Part shown: one piece after another, positions 26,115 to 35,594 of the stretch
Position numbering within the stretch: position 1 is the first letter of the stretch
Layout: each line of letters begins with the position of its first letter
Source: Akkermansia muciniphila
Lineage (GTDB): Bacteria > Verrucomicrobiota > Verrucomicrobiia > Limisphaerales > SXTU01
DNA length: 64,000 nucleotides
Assembly: GCA_945874145.1 (NCBI GenBank)
Contig: CAMCFN010000019.1
Span: 1 to 64,000, forward strand
Reading direction: 5' to 3'
The notes under the pieces: model-generated
Told to the model about the DNA's origin: nothing
Seen by the model: only the letters and a program-made list of their open reading frames with translations
Databases searched by the model: none
Translations under genes and position numbers: made by a program

Positions 26115-28433
26115 ATGCAAACGACACTGTTGAAGCCGCTCGTTCTCACCCTTGCCCTTGCCTTCGCCGGCTTCCCGCTCCTCGCTGCGGATGCCAAGAA
26201 GGACGCCAAAAAAGAAAAGACCGCTCCCAAACCAAAACCGACCACTACGCAGTGGGACGCAATGGATCTTGGATCCTTCTACAGCGGCGGCCTCCAAGTG
26301 CCCGGCGAGAAAGGTGAGGTGTTCCGCCCCGCGCTTAAGGGCGTCATCATCAACCTCGGCAGCGACGCGACGGCGTGCTTCGACACCGAGCGACTGCGGC
26401 TGGCAATGGGCTGGCGCGGTGGCTTCTTAAAGCTGCCGACCGGTCGAGAAGGCCTCGAAGGCGTCGCCTCGCCCGTTGGCGAAATCGCTTTCAAGTCCGA
26501 CGTGCTACCCGGCTGGGCGGACGCGGGCGGCGGCTTCAAGGAGCCGAAGCCACCGGTGAAGGACGGGCGCGAACTCGTCTCCTTCGGTCCGCTGCCGAAG
26601 GACTGGGCAAAGTGGCGCGGGCTCTACGTCAACGGCAAGCAGGTCATCCTCAGCTACACCGTCGGCAAGGTCGGGGTGCTGGAGTTGCCGGGCTACGACG
26701 CTGGGAGCGGTGCGTTCACCCGGACATTCCACTTTGAAGGGCCGTCGCCCGCGCTCACGCTCTTGCTGTGCCAGCCGCCCACAGGATTGTTCAACATGAA
26801 CGGTTACGCAATCGAAGGCGCGAAACTGGAGAAGTCCCCCGACGGCTTCATCGTCATGAAACTACCCCCGCAGAAGCAGGCCACGACCTTCCAAGTCGCC
26901 ATGTGGTTCGGTGAGAAGGCCACGCCCGCCACCGTCGCCGCCTACAAGGCGCAGATGCCGAACCTCCCCGCGCTCACGAAGGGCGGAGCAGCGCAGTGGA
27001 ACCCGGTCATCGAAACCGTCGGCGTGCTCGGCAAGTCCGACAACGCCTACACCGTGGACACGCTCACGCTCCCCGACGGCAAGGCCAACCCTTGGAACTC
27101 GTGGATTCGCACCAGCGGCTTCGACTTCTTCGCGGACGCGACGAAGGCCGCGATTTGCAGTGTGAGCGGCGACGTGTGGCTGGTCAGCGGCATTGACGAC
27201 AAGCTCGACAAGCTCGACAAGCTCAAGTGGAAGCGCTTCGCCACCGGCCTCTTCCAGCCGCTCGGTCTCAAAATAGTCGACGAGAAGGTCTATGTGCTGG
27301 GTCGCGACCAAATTACGCGGCTGCATGATTTGAACGGCGACGGCGAGGCAGACTTCTACGAGAACTTCAACAACGACATCGCCATCAGCTCGCATTACCA
27401 CGAGTTCAACCTCGGCCTCGAAACCGACCGCGCGGGCAACTTCTACTTCAACAAGGGCGGGAACCTCGGCCCCTTCAAGCACCAGCACCACGGCGTCGTC
27501 GCGAAGGTTTCCAAAGACGGCTCGAAGTTGGAGGCTTGGGCCAACGGCCTCCGCGCTCCGAACGGCCTCGGCATGGGTCCGAACGACGAACTGACCTCCT
27601 CCGACAACGAGGGCAACTGGGTGCCCAGTTCGCGCGTCAACTTCATGAAGGCCGGCGGCTTCTACGGCCACGTCCACACCGCGCACACCAGCACGCCGCC
27701 CACGGACTACGACAAACCGCTCTTCTGGCTCCCGCATCAGGTGGACAACTCCAGCGGCGGCCACGTTTGGGTCACGAGCGACAAGTGGGGCCCGTTCATG
27801 GGCGATATGTTGCACATGAGCTATGGCAGTTGCTCGCTTTTCAAGGTTATGAAGGAGGAAGTCGGCGGGCAGGTGCAGGGCGGTGCGGTGCGGTTCCCGC
27901 TGAACTTCGAGTCCGGCATCATGCGCGCCCGGTTCAGCCCGCGCGACGGCCAGCTCTACGCCACCGGCCTGCGCGTCTGGCAGAGCAGCGGTGCGAAGAC
28001 CGGCGCGTTCCATCGCGTGCGCTACACCGGCAAGCCCGTCGCCATGCCGAAGGAACTCCATGTGAAGCCCAACGGCTTGGAAATCACCTTCACCACCGCT
28101 CTCGACGCCAAGACCGCTGCCGACGATGGCAACTGGGCGATTGACCAGTGGAACTACAAGTGGAAGCAGGACTACGGGTCCAAAATGTATTCCGCCAGCG
28201 AACCGGACAAGGTCATCGGCGAGAACAAAATCGCGAACTCGAAGTTCGGCGGCGAAGACCTCGTGGTGAAGTCCGCGAAGCTCTCGGCGGACAAGAAGAC
28301 CGTGTTCCTCGAAGTCGAGGGCGGCGTGAAGCCCGTGATGCAGATGCGCATCCGCATGAACATCAACGCCGCCGACGGCACGCCCATCAACCAGACCATC
28401 TACAACACGGTCAACAAGGTCGCCGCCAAGTAG
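26115..28433 (+). CDS. exported DUF6797-like beta-propeller protein
   Basis: A 772-aa exported protein. A signal peptide (MQTTLLKPLVLTLALAFAGFPLLAA) and a Lys-rich spacer lead into a DUF6797-like domain (about 45-280; TTTQWDAMDLGSFYSGGLQ, KGVIINLG), then a sorbosone-dehydrogenase-like propeller (about 330-680; RLHDLNGDGEADFYENFNN, NGLRAPNGLGMGPNDE, GAFHRVRYTG) and a C-terminal beta segment. It resembles the cytochrome-bearing dehydrogenases elsewhere in the window but has no CxxCH, so it should not bind haem c itself. ATG 26115 is used (26100 is also possible); TTTAAT at 26096-26101 may be its -10. Its likely role is periplasmic carbohydrate oxidation or binding; substrate unknown. Confidence 0.75.
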   Translation: MQTTLLKPLVLTLALAFAGFPLLAADAKKDAKKEKTAPKPKPTTTQWDAMDLGSFYSGGLQVPGEKGEVFRPALKGVIINLGSDATACFDTERLRLAMGWRGGFLKLPTGREGLEGVASPVGEIAFKSDVLPGWADAGGGFKEPKPPVKDGRELVSFGPLPKDWAKWRGLYVNGKQVILSYTVGKVGVLELPGYDAGSGAFTRTFHFEGPSPALTLLLCQPPTGLFNMNGYAIEGAKLEKSPDGFIVMKLPPQKQATTFQVAMWFGEKATPATVAAYKAQMPNLPALTKGGAAQWNPVIETVGVLGKSDNAYTVDTLTLPDGKANPWNSWIRTSGFDFFADATKAAICSVSGDVWLVSGIDDKLDKLDKLKWKRFATGLFQPLGLKIVDEKVYVLGRDQITRLHDLNGDGEADFYENFNNDIAISSHYHEFNLGLETDRAGNFYFNKGGNLGPFKHQHHGVVAKVSKDGSKLEAWANGLRAPNGLGMGPNDELTSSDNEGNWVPSSRVNFMKAGGFYGHVHTAHTSTPPTDYDKPLFWLPHQVDNSSGGHVWVTSDKWGPFMGDMLHMSYGSCSLFKVMKEEVGGQVQGGAVRFPLNFESGIMRARFSPRDGQLYATGLRVWQSSGAKTGAFHRVRYTGKPVAMPKELHVKPNGLEITFTTALDAKTAADDGNWAIDQWNYKWKQDYGSKMYSASEPDKVIGENKIANSKFGGEDLVVKSAKLSADKKTVFLEVEGGVKPVMQMRIRMNINAADGTPINQTIYNTVNKVAAK
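27198..27225. repeat. short nonamer repeat in the DUF6797 gene
   Basis: GACAAGCTC occurs three times in a row, coding for DKLDKLDKL. A codon-phase repeat, distinct from the period-7 class and probably simple slippage. Confidence 0.6.
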
Positions 28434-28498
28434 GTCAGTGCAGCTTGCCTGTCCTCCAGTTAGAACCCCCGCTTGATCGGGCTCTGGCTAGTCAGAAC

Positions 28499-28518
28499 GA
28501 CAGGCGGCACGCCCTGTC
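28499..28518. terminator. hairpin between convergent genes
   Basis: GACAGG (28499-28504) pairs with CCTGTC (28513-28518) around a GC-rich loop, between the convergent DUF6797 and nadB stops and touching the nadB stop codon. A run of Ts follows only weakly, so it may be a terminator or another REP-like remnant. Confidence 0.35.
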
Positions 28519-30129
28519 CTACTTTTCCTTCCGCACTACCGTATCCCGCTGCGCCCAAACCGGGTCTGGCTGCGGGAAATCCAAGTTGTAGTGCAGCCCA
28601 CGGCTCTCGGGTCGGAGCAGCGCGCAGTTCACGATGAGCTCGGCCACGGTCGCGATGTTCCGCAGTTCCAGCAGGTCGCTCGTCACGGTGAAGTCCCAGT
28701 AGTATTGCTGGATTTCCTCCTGCAAGAGGGCGATGCGGGCCTTCGCACGTTGGAGGCGTTTGTTCGTCCGCACGATGCCCACGTAGTCCCACATCAGGCG
28801 GCGGATTTCGTCCCAGTTGTGCGAGACGACGACGAGTTCGTCCGCGTGATGTGCCTGACCGGACTGCCACGGCGGGATGTTCACCTCGGCTTGCGGCAAA
28901 GGGTTTTCCAAGACTAGGCGTGCCGCACGGTGCGCGCAGACGAGGGCTTCGAGAAGGGAGTTGCTCGCGAGCCGGTTCGCACCGTGCAGGCCGGTGTGCG
29001 CGACTTCACCAACGGCGTAAAGACCCGCGATGTCGGTGACGCCGTTCACGTCCGTCACCACGCCGCCGCACTGATAATGCGCCGCCGGCACGACGGGAAT
29101 CGGCTCCTTGGTCATGTCCACGCCGAGGCGAAGGAGGCGTTCGTAGATGGTCGGGAAGTGCGAGATGATGAAGCGCGCGGGCTGGTGCGTGATGTCCAGC
29201 CACACGTTGTCCGCGCCGGTGCGCTTCATCTCGCTGTCAATCGCCCGGGCCACGATGTCGCGCGGGGCGAGCTCCGCGCGCGCGTCGTAGCGCGGCATGA
29301 AGCGCTGGCCGTCCGTGCCGAGCAGGTAACCGCCTTCGCCGCGCACGGCCTCGGTGATGAGCAGCGTGCGCTCTTTCGGATGAAAGAGGCACGTCGGGTG
29401 GAACTGCATGAACTCCATGTTCGCCACCTGCGCGCCGGCGCGATACGCCATCGCCACGCCGTCGCCCGTCGCGATGTCGGGGTTCGTCGTGTAGAGATAG
29501 ACTTTCCCGCAGCCACCGGTGGCAAGAACGATGACCGGCGCGGCAAACGTCTCCACTTGCCCGCCGGCCTTGTTGAGCACGTAGATGCCGAGGCAGCGGT
29601 TCGGCCCAACATAGCCGAGCTTCTGCGTGGTGATGAGGTCCACGGCGAAGTGGTTTTCCAGCACCGTGATGTTCGGCTCGCGCGCGATGGCGTCGAGTAA
29701 CGCGCGTTCAATCTCCGCGCCCGTCGCATCCTTCGCGTGCAGCACGCGGCGCTTGGAATGGCCGCCTTCCTTCGTGAGGTCGAGCTCCTTGCCGTTGCCG
29801 TCGGGCAGTTCGCGCTCGCTGAACTTCGTGCCCAGCTCCATCAGCTCCTGAATCCGCGCCGGCCCTTCGCCGATGATGGTGCGGACGATTTCCTCGCGGC
29901 ACAGGCCCGCGCCGGCGTCGAGCGTGTCGCGCACGTGCATCTCGATAGAGTCCTCGCGGCTGGTGACGGCGGCGATGCCGCCCTGCGCCCAGTTCGTGTT
30001 CGAGTCCGCGCGGCTCTTCTTGGTGACGATGGCCACGCGCCCGCGCGGTGCGACCTTGAGGGCGAACGTCAGCCCGGCAATGCCGCTGCCGAGGACGAGG
30101 AAGTCAAATTGGCGGGTGGCGTCGGCCAT
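28519..30129 (-). CDS. nadB: L-aspartate oxidase
   Basis: A 536-aa flavoenzyme that oxidises aspartate to iminoaspartate, the first step of de novo NAD synthesis. FAD-binding VLGSGIAGLTFAL is at the N-terminus, followed by SNTNWAQGGIAAV, the capping domain, HPT.LFHP, LITEAVRGEGGYL, the RDIVARAID segment, YQCGGVVTDVNG and GLYAVGEVAHTGLHGANRLASNSLLEALV. The C-terminal helical domain has the conserved RRLMWDYVGIVR. NadA and NadC are not adjacent. Start ATG 30129. The rest of the NAD pathway is presumably elsewhere in the genome. Confidence 0.95.
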   Translation of the reverse strand: MADATRQFDFLVLGSGIAGLTFALKVAPRGRVAIVTKKSRADSNTNWAQGGIAAVTSREDSIEMHVRDTLDAGAGLCREEIVRTIIGEGPARIQELMELGTKFSERELPDGNGKELDLTKEGGHSKRRVLHAKDATGAEIERALLDAIAREPNITVLENHFAVDLITTQKLGYVGPNRCLGIYVLNKAGGQVETFAAPVIVLATGGCGKVYLYTTNPDIATGDGVAMAYRAGAQVANMEFMQFHPTCLFHPKERTLLITEAVRGEGGYLLGTDGQRFMPRYDARAELAPRDIVARAIDSEMKRTGADNVWLDITHQPARFIISHFPTIYERLLRLGVDMTKEPIPVVPAAHYQCGGVVTDVNGVTDIAGLYAVGEVAHTGLHGANRLASNSLLEALVCAHRAARLVLENPLPQAEVNIPPWQSGQAHHADELVVVSHNWDEIRRLMWDYVGIVRTNKRLQRAKARIALLQEEIQQYYWDFTVTSDLLELRNIATVAELIVNCALLRPESRGLHYNLDFPQPDPVWAQRDTVVRKEK

Positions 30130-30257
30130 GTGCGCAGCATTGAACGCCAGACACCTCTGCCGGGCAAAATTATTTCGACGAGTGAGGCGCCTCTGCCGGA
30201 CACGGCCTTTCCGCGCTGGACAGCGAGTATTCGAAACCGCTACAAGCTCTGCGCTTT

Positions 30258-32465
30258 ATGAGTATTTCTGTAATCAATTCTATCCTTCTTGCGCTCTGCC
30301 TCGCCTCGGCCGGGGCAGAAGAACACGTCGTCCGCACCGGGGCGGGCCAATCCACCGTGTATATCGTAGCAGACAATGAAGTCCACAACCTCACCCGGGA
30401 CCGCGCCGAGGCGGTCGCGGGCGGAGTGGCACCCCGGCTGCGCGCCCAAGCCGCCGGTGACGCCGACACGCGCGAGTTGGTGCTGTATCCCAAAGGTGCC
30501 GCACGCACCGAGTGGACCCGCCGCGTGGTCACCCGCGAAGTGCTCGTCCGCCTCGCCGCCGGGACGGATGTGGCGCGCCTGGCGAGAGCAGTCGGCGCCG
30601 TGGCGGGACCGGAAATTTCCTACGCGCCACGCCATTACATCTTCCGAGTGGCGCAGCCGGGTGCGGCACTGGATGTCGCGGTAGCGCTGGCCCCCCTGCC
30701 CGGCGTGCAACATGTCGAACCCGTGCTCAAGCGCAAGATGACCAAGCGCTTCGTCCCGAACGACCCGCTCTTCACCAACCAATGGACGCTGCTTAACACC
30801 GGCCAGAACGAAGCAACCGTGGGCGCAGACATCAACGTGACCAACGTCTGGGACAGATTCAGGGGAGCGGGCATCACCGTCGCAGTAATCGACGACGGTT
30901 TTCAATATACCCACCCCGACCTCGCCGCGAATGCCAACACCAACATTCACTACGACTATCGCGACGGCGACAATGACCCGAAGCCCGAGGGCGCTGCCGG
31001 TCACAAACCGGGCGATGCAAGTAGCCCCAACGCAGACTCGCACGGCACGGCCACGGCTGGCGTTATTGCTGCGCGCGGCAATAACGGCATTGGAGCGGCC
31101 GGCGTGGCTTTCGAGGCGACGCTTGTCGGCTTACGACTCATTGGCGGGACCACGGGTGACACTCAAGATGGAGCGGCTCTTTCCCACAGCAACAGTCTCG
31201 TCCACATCTACAACAACAGTTGGGGCCCCACCGACAACGGCTTCGAGAAGGGCGGCGCGGGCACGCTCGCGCGGGAAGCTCTGCGGAACGGCGCCACGAC
31301 CGGCCGCGGCGGCCGCGGCAACATCTTTGTTTGGGCCGCTGGCAATGGCGGCGCGGCCTTGGACAATGCAGGTTACGATTCTTACAACGGCTCCATTTAC
31401 ACCATCAGCGTCGGCGCTTTGACCGATCTCGGCGGCAAGGCCGACTACAGCGAGCGTGGCGCGTGCCTGGTCGTGTCGGCTCCTTCCGGTGGCGAAACCA
31501 GCACCGGCCCCCGCGTCCAAGGCACCACCACGACGGATCTCGTCGGTGACTTTGGCTACAATCGCTCCGACGTGGCAGTGGGTCCGATTGGCCCAGGCGA
31601 CCTCGCAGACCGCGACTACACGCAGAACTATAACGGCACCTCCTCGGCTTGCCCGGTGGTCTCCGGCGTCGTTGCCTTGATGCTCCAGGCCAACCCGAAC
31701 CTCGGCTGGCGCGACGTGCAGGAAGTGCTGATTCGTTCAGCCACGCAGACTGACCCGACCAACAACGAGTGGCGCACGAACAAAGCCGGCTTCAAGTTCA
31801 ACCCCAACTTCGGTGCAGGTCGCGTCAACGCCGGCGCGGCAGTGACGCTCGCGACTAACTGGGCGAATCTCCCGGCAATGGTCACCACTGCTTCTGAACA
31901 GGCCAGCCTCAGTGTTGCCATTCCCGATAACGACAACAACGGCATTACGCGGTCCTTCGACCTCAGCGCGTCGAACCTTCGGGTGGAGCAGGCCATCGTC
32001 ACCGTGGACATCACGCACGCGAATCGTGGTGACCTCGTCATCAACCTCGTCTCGCCGGCCGGCACCATCAGCCCCTTGGCCGAGCTGCACGGCGACACCA
32101 ACGCCAACTACACCGCCATGACCTTCCGCTCGACGTTCAACTGGGGCGAGGATTCCAAGGGCAACTGGCAGGTGCAAATCTCCGACCGGCGCGCGAACAA
32201 CGCGGGCACCCTCACCAGCGTGAAACTTGATGTTTTCGGCACCACGCCGTCTGTCCCGACACTCCTGGCCAAGACCGTGGCCAATGGGCAGTTCACGCTG
32301 GGCGTCGCCGGCACGCCCGCGCTGGCCTACACCCTTCAGGTCAACACGAACGCCACGGTCACAAACTGGACCACGCTGTTCAGCACGAACGCACCGACCA
32401 GCAGCTTCGACTTGATTGACTCGTCCGCCAGCGGTGCCCGGCGGTTCTACCGGCTGGTGCGGTAA
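30258..32465 (+). CDS. secreted subtilisin-family (S8) protease with P-domain
   Basis: A 735-aa exported serine protease. A signal peptide (about 1-20) and a pro-region (to about 165) precede the catalytic domain: Asp212 in VIDDGF, His262 in DSHGTATAGV, the oxyanion Asn in HIYNNSWGP, and Ser462 in NGTSSACP. The layout is kexin/proprotein-convertase-like. A P-domain (about 545-670; IPDNDNNGITRSFDLS, DITHANRGDLVINLVSPAGT, WGEDSKGNWQVQISDRRA) stabilises such enzymes. The last 65 residues form a beta module typical of PVC exoenzymes. Likely to degrade extracellular protein. It is divergent from nadB and ends with a strong terminator. Confidence 0.93.
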   Translation: MSISVINSILLALCLASAGAEEHVVRTGAGQSTVYIVADNEVHNLTRDRAEAVAGGVAPRLRAQAAGDADTRELVLYPKGAARTEWTRRVVTREVLVRLAAGTDVARLARAVGAVAGPEISYAPRHYIFRVAQPGAALDVAVALAPLPGVQHVEPVLKRKMTKRFVPNDPLFTNQWTLLNTGQNEATVGADINVTNVWDRFRGAGITVAVIDDGFQYTHPDLAANANTNIHYDYRDGDNDPKPEGAAGHKPGDASSPNADSHGTATAGVIAARGNNGIGAAGVAFEATLVGLRLIGGTTGDTQDGAALSHSNSLVHIYNNSWGPTDNGFEKGGAGTLAREALRNGATTGRGGRGNIFVWAAGNGGAALDNAGYDSYNGSIYTISVGALTDLGGKADYSERGACLVVSAPSGGETSTGPRVQGTTTTDLVGDFGYNRSDVAVGPIGPGDLADRDYTQNYNGTSSACPVVSGVVALMLQANPNLGWRDVQEVLIRSATQTDPTNNEWRTNKAGFKFNPNFGAGRVNAGAAVTLATNWANLPAMVTTASEQASLSVAIPDNDNNGITRSFDLSASNLRVEQAIVTVDITHANRGDLVINLVSPAGTISPLAELHGDTNANYTAMTFRSTFNWGEDSKGNWQVQISDRRANNAGTLTSVKLDVFGTTPSVPTLLAKTVANGQFTLGVAGTPALAYTLQVNTNATVTNWTTLFSTNAPTSSFDLIDSSASGARRFYRLVR

Positions 32466-32502
32466 ATCAGTTTGAATTTGGCTGGGGGCAAACCGGCGTC
32501 TG

Positions 32503-32533
32503 GAGCGCGGCGTAAATGCCGCGCTCTTTTTTT
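32503..32533 (+). terminator. rho-independent terminator of the S8 protease
   Basis: A perfect 9-bp stem GAGCGCGGC (32503-32511)/GCCGCGCTC (32518-32526), a 6-nt loop GTAAAT, and seven Ts at 32527-32533, located 38 nt after the protease stop. It is the best intrinsic terminator in the window. Confidence 0.9.
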
Positions 32534-32578
32534 ACGTTACGCCCGTTCCAACTGCTCGGTTCGGGCACAGGCCTGCTC

Positions 32579-33050
32579 CTACTTTGTCGGCTCAAGATAC
32601 TTCCCCGCGTATGCCCTGATGACCTCCGCCAGCCATTTGGCCGTCTCCTCGCGCTTCTTTGCAACGTGGCGGAATCCGCTGCCGAACTCAAGCCGGATGG
32701 CGTCCACGTCGTTGGTCATGTGGCTGCCATAACTGCGCACGACGTAGCCGCCGCCAAACGCGCTCGTCTCCGGCGGCGCGCTGGGCGGGGTTCCACCATC
32801 TTCATGACTTTGATGCCCTTCTGCGTGCCGCGATTAATCGTTTCCGCACTCCACGCCTGACAGTGGATGTCCAGCTCAACGCGCAGTTCGGAAACCTCTT
32901 CCGCAGCTCCTCCACGAACTTCCGCACCTGCCCGTGGAACGCCGCGTGGACTTCCTGTGGCCACCGCATCCTTCTCGGGGCGGCTCGGGTCCATGTATTT
33001 CTGATGCGCCTTGATGTCGACAAAGCAAGTGGACTTGCCTGCGGTGAACG
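32579..33050 (-). pseudogene. decayed N-formylglutamate amidohydrolase-like gene
   Basis: Similarity continues across three reading frames: FVDIKAHQKYMDPSRPEKDA, then a frame change to PQEVHAAFHGQVRKFVEELRKRF, then LELDIHCQAW-type sequence, then GGYVVRSYGS...DVDAIRLEFGS..R and LAEVIRAYAGKYLEP to a stop at 32579-32581. The order 'R+Y.D.NRP', 'fH', 'LDIH(G/C)Q', 'GGY..R.YGS..IDAIQLE' fits N-formylglutamate amidohydrolase-like hydrolases, though the assignment rests on memory of the family. At least two frameshifts and a missing 5' end make it a pseudogene. It sits between the protease terminator and the PPC-domain gene. Confidence 0.55.
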
Positions 33051-33170
33051 GCCTTGAGCTGGCAGTTCTGCTCCGGGCCAGTCAACGGAGGATTTCCCCG
33101 TCCCCCGACCTTCCTGGCGCAGCCGCATTACCCGTTGAACAAGCCGGGGGGCCGTGCGTCGGTTTTTCCG

Positions 33171-35594
33171 ATGCCGCTGCGCCTGTTCACTCGCCTGACC
33201 CTGATTGGCTCGCTCCTCGCGGGTTTTCCCCCGTTCACTGCCAGAGCGTTGGAGCCGTTCGCCGCGTATGTTTTCCCCGCCGGAGGCCAGCGGGGAACCA
33301 CGGTGGCGCTGCGCGTAGGTGGCTGCTATTTCCACGGCGAGGCAGGCTTCGAAATGCTTGGGCCCGGCTTGGACGCCAGCACCCGAGTGAAGGAGACGAA
33401 CACCGTCTGGTTCGAGGGGCCGGTGATTTCCCAGCCTGCTTCCCAGCGCAGCGAGGATTATCCGCGCGACCATGCCGGCTCGGTGCGGATTACGGCGGAT
33501 GCTCCAGCGGGCCTGCGTTACTGGCGGGCGTGGACCTCGCAAGGCGCGACGCCCGCGATGAAGTTCGTGGTGGGTGAGCTGCCGGAGCTAGTGGAGGTGG
33601 AGGCGGAAGGCGAACCCTTGCCGGTCATGGTGGCCACGCCGATCACGATCAACGGCCGCATCTTCCCGCGCGAGGATGCGGATGTGTGGACCTTCAAGGC
33701 TCGGGCCGGCCAGACCTTCACCTTGGCGGTCGCCGCCCAATCGCTCGGCTCCCCACTCCAAGCCCGCCTCGTCGTGTTCGATGCCAACGGTCGCCCCCTC
33801 GCGGAGGCCATAGCGACGCAGCGTGGCGATCCGGTGCTGCCCTTCACTGCCCCGAGCGACGGCACCTACCGCGTGCGGATTGACGATGTGAATGCCGGCG
33901 GGCTCCAGAATCACGTTTACCGGCTCACCATCAGCGACCAGCCGTTCATCGGCCGCGTGTTTCCGCTCGGCGGCAAGGCTGGCGAAAGCCTGAAGGTCGA
34001 ACTCACCGGCAACGCGCTCCCGGCAAACACCGGCACCGTGCAACTCCCGAAGGCAAGCACTTCCGGGACGGTGCGAGTGGCAGTTCAAGCCGGCGGCAAA
34101 TCCTTGGGGCAGGTTGCCATGGAACTGGACGATCTGCCCGAGCAAGTCCATGCGCCCACGGCGGAGTCCTTCACCGTGCCGACCGTGCTCAATGGCCGAG
34201 TCTTCGTTGCGGGCGCCACCAATCGCTGGCGCTTTACCGCAAAGAAGGGCGACGCCTTGGAACTCAGCCTGGCGGCGCCGCGGCTTGGCAGTCCACTCAC
34301 TCCCATGCTGCTGATCACCGACGCCACTGGCACCGCCCTTGCCCGCAGCGAAGGCGCACCCGGCGAACTCGCTGACCTAGCGCTGGCGTTCAAAGCCCCA
34401 GCCGATGGCGAATTCTCTCTCCAGATCAGTGAGCGTTTCGCTACGCGCGGTGGCCCGGACTTCGCCTACCGCCTGCGCGTGGCTCCCGTAAGCGCGCCGG
34501 ATTTCCGGTTGAGCCTGGCCAGCGACACGGTCACGGTCCTGCGCGAAACGGCCGATGGGGAGGCCGCGCCCGGCAAGCCCAAGCGCGGTGGCAAGCAGCA
34601 GCCCGGGAAGCTCAAGGTGAACGCGACTGCCATTGGTGGCTTCAAGGGCGACATCGAACTGAGCGTTGAGGGCCTGCCGGCAAATGTCACGGTGAGCGGC
34701 ACAAAGATCGCCAGCGGCCGCCCCACCACGGACTTGAGTTTTGCCGCCGAGCATTTGGCCAAGATTCGGGTGGCCGAGCTCACGGTTCGCGGCACCGCCA
34801 CGATCAACGGCACGCCGGTGACGCGCACCGCCACCTTACCGGTAGCCCGGGGTGAGTTGCCGATTGAATCTGTTCTGCTCGCGGTGGCGCTGCCCACGCC
34901 CTTCAAGAACACGAGCGAGTTCCTGATGACGATCGCGCAACGCGGCTCTACTTACCGTCGGCCCTACGGCCTGGAGCGAGGCGGCTTCACCGGGCCGCTG
35001 GTGGCACGCTTGGCTGACCGCCAGGGTCGCCATCTGCAAGGCGTCACCGCGCCGCCGGTTCACATTCCGGCCGGTGCAGAACAGTTTGAGTTCATGGTCA
35101 CGCTTGCCCCGGGCATGGAACTGGGCCGCACGAGCCGCTCGCAGGTGATGCTGCTCGGCACGGTGCGCGACCACGATGGGTCCGAACACATCGTCAGCTA
35201 CAGCCAGAACGAACAGAACGACCAACTCATCGCCATCACGCAGACGGGGCTGTTGGAAATCGAACTGGCCAACCCATCCGTGCGCGTCATGCCCGGGGGT
35301 TCGGTCAAGCTCCCCTTCCTCCTGCGGCGGGAAAAGTCGCTGGCGGCCGATGCTGTCCAAGTGGAATTGCAAGTGCCCGCCCATGTGCGGGGCGTTCGCT
35401 CGGCCACAGTGACCATCGCGGGCGGCAGTCAGAACGGAATCCTGGAAATCCATTTCGCCGCCGATGCCGGGCCGTTCAACCTCCCTTTCCCCATCCGGGC
35501 CACCACGCTGGACGCCAAGAATCCGCACACGGCTGAGGCTTTCGTCGAGTTCGTGACGCCCACCGTTGTCCAAACGGTCAGCACCCGCGAATGA
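33171..35594 (+). CDS. exported protein with tandem pre-peptidase-C-like domains
   Basis: An 807-aa exported protein of the type common in Planctomycetes and Verrucomicrobia. A signal peptide (MPLRLFTRLTLIGSLLAGF...ARA) precedes an Ig-like start (FPAGGQRGTTVALRVGG). Two PPC-like beta-sandwich repeats follow: one at about 135-260 (INGRIFPREDADVWTFKARAGQ, LVVFDANGRPLA, TYRVRIDD) and one at about 335-440 (LNGRVFVAGATNRWRFTAKKGD, PADGEFSLQI). The C-terminal half is repeated beta structure. No catalytic motif is visible. It may bind polymers or act as a subunit of a surface complex. ATG 33171 is chosen for the signal peptide. Its stop overlaps the aldo-keto reductase start (ATGA), so they are translationally coupled. 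Confidence 0.8.
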   Translation: MPLRLFTRLTLIGSLLAGFPPFTARALEPFAAYVFPAGGQRGTTVALRVGGCYFHGEAGFEMLGPGLDASTRVKETNTVWFEGPVISQPASQRSEDYPRDHAGSVRITADAPAGLRYWRAWTSQGATPAMKFVVGELPELVEVEAEGEPLPVMVATPITINGRIFPREDADVWTFKARAGQTFTLAVAAQSLGSPLQARLVVFDANGRPLAEAIATQRGDPVLPFTAPSDGTYRVRIDDVNAGGLQNHVYRLTISDQPFIGRVFPLGGKAGESLKVELTGNALPANTGTVQLPKASTSGTVRVAVQAGGKSLGQVAMELDDLPEQVHAPTAESFTVPTVLNGRVFVAGATNRWRFTAKKGDALELSLAAPRLGSPLTPMLLITDATGTALARSEGAPGELADLALAFKAPADGEFSLQISERFATRGGPDFAYRLRVAPVSAPDFRLSLASDTVTVLRETADGEAAPGKPKRGGKQQPGKLKVNATAIGGFKGDIELSVEGLPANVTVSGTKIASGRPTTDLSFAAEHLAKIRVAELTVRGTATINGTPVTRTATLPVARGELPIESVLLAVALPTPFKNTSEFLMTIAQRGSTYRRPYGLERGGFTGPLVARLADRQGRHLQGVTAPPVHIPAGAEQFEFMVTLAPGMELGRTSRSQVMLLGTVRDHDGSEHIVSYSQNEQNDQLIAITQTGLLEIELANPSVRVMPGGSVKLPFLLRREKSLAADAVQVELQVPAHVRGVRSATVTIAGGSQNGILEIHFAADAGPFNLPFPIRATTLDAKNPHTAEAFVEFVTPTVVQTVSTRE

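Noticed and set aside
32802-33542. 246-codon minus-strand frame
   Set aside because: Its 5' part is antisense to the PPC-domain gene; only the last part overlaps the hydrolase pseudogene in one of its frames.
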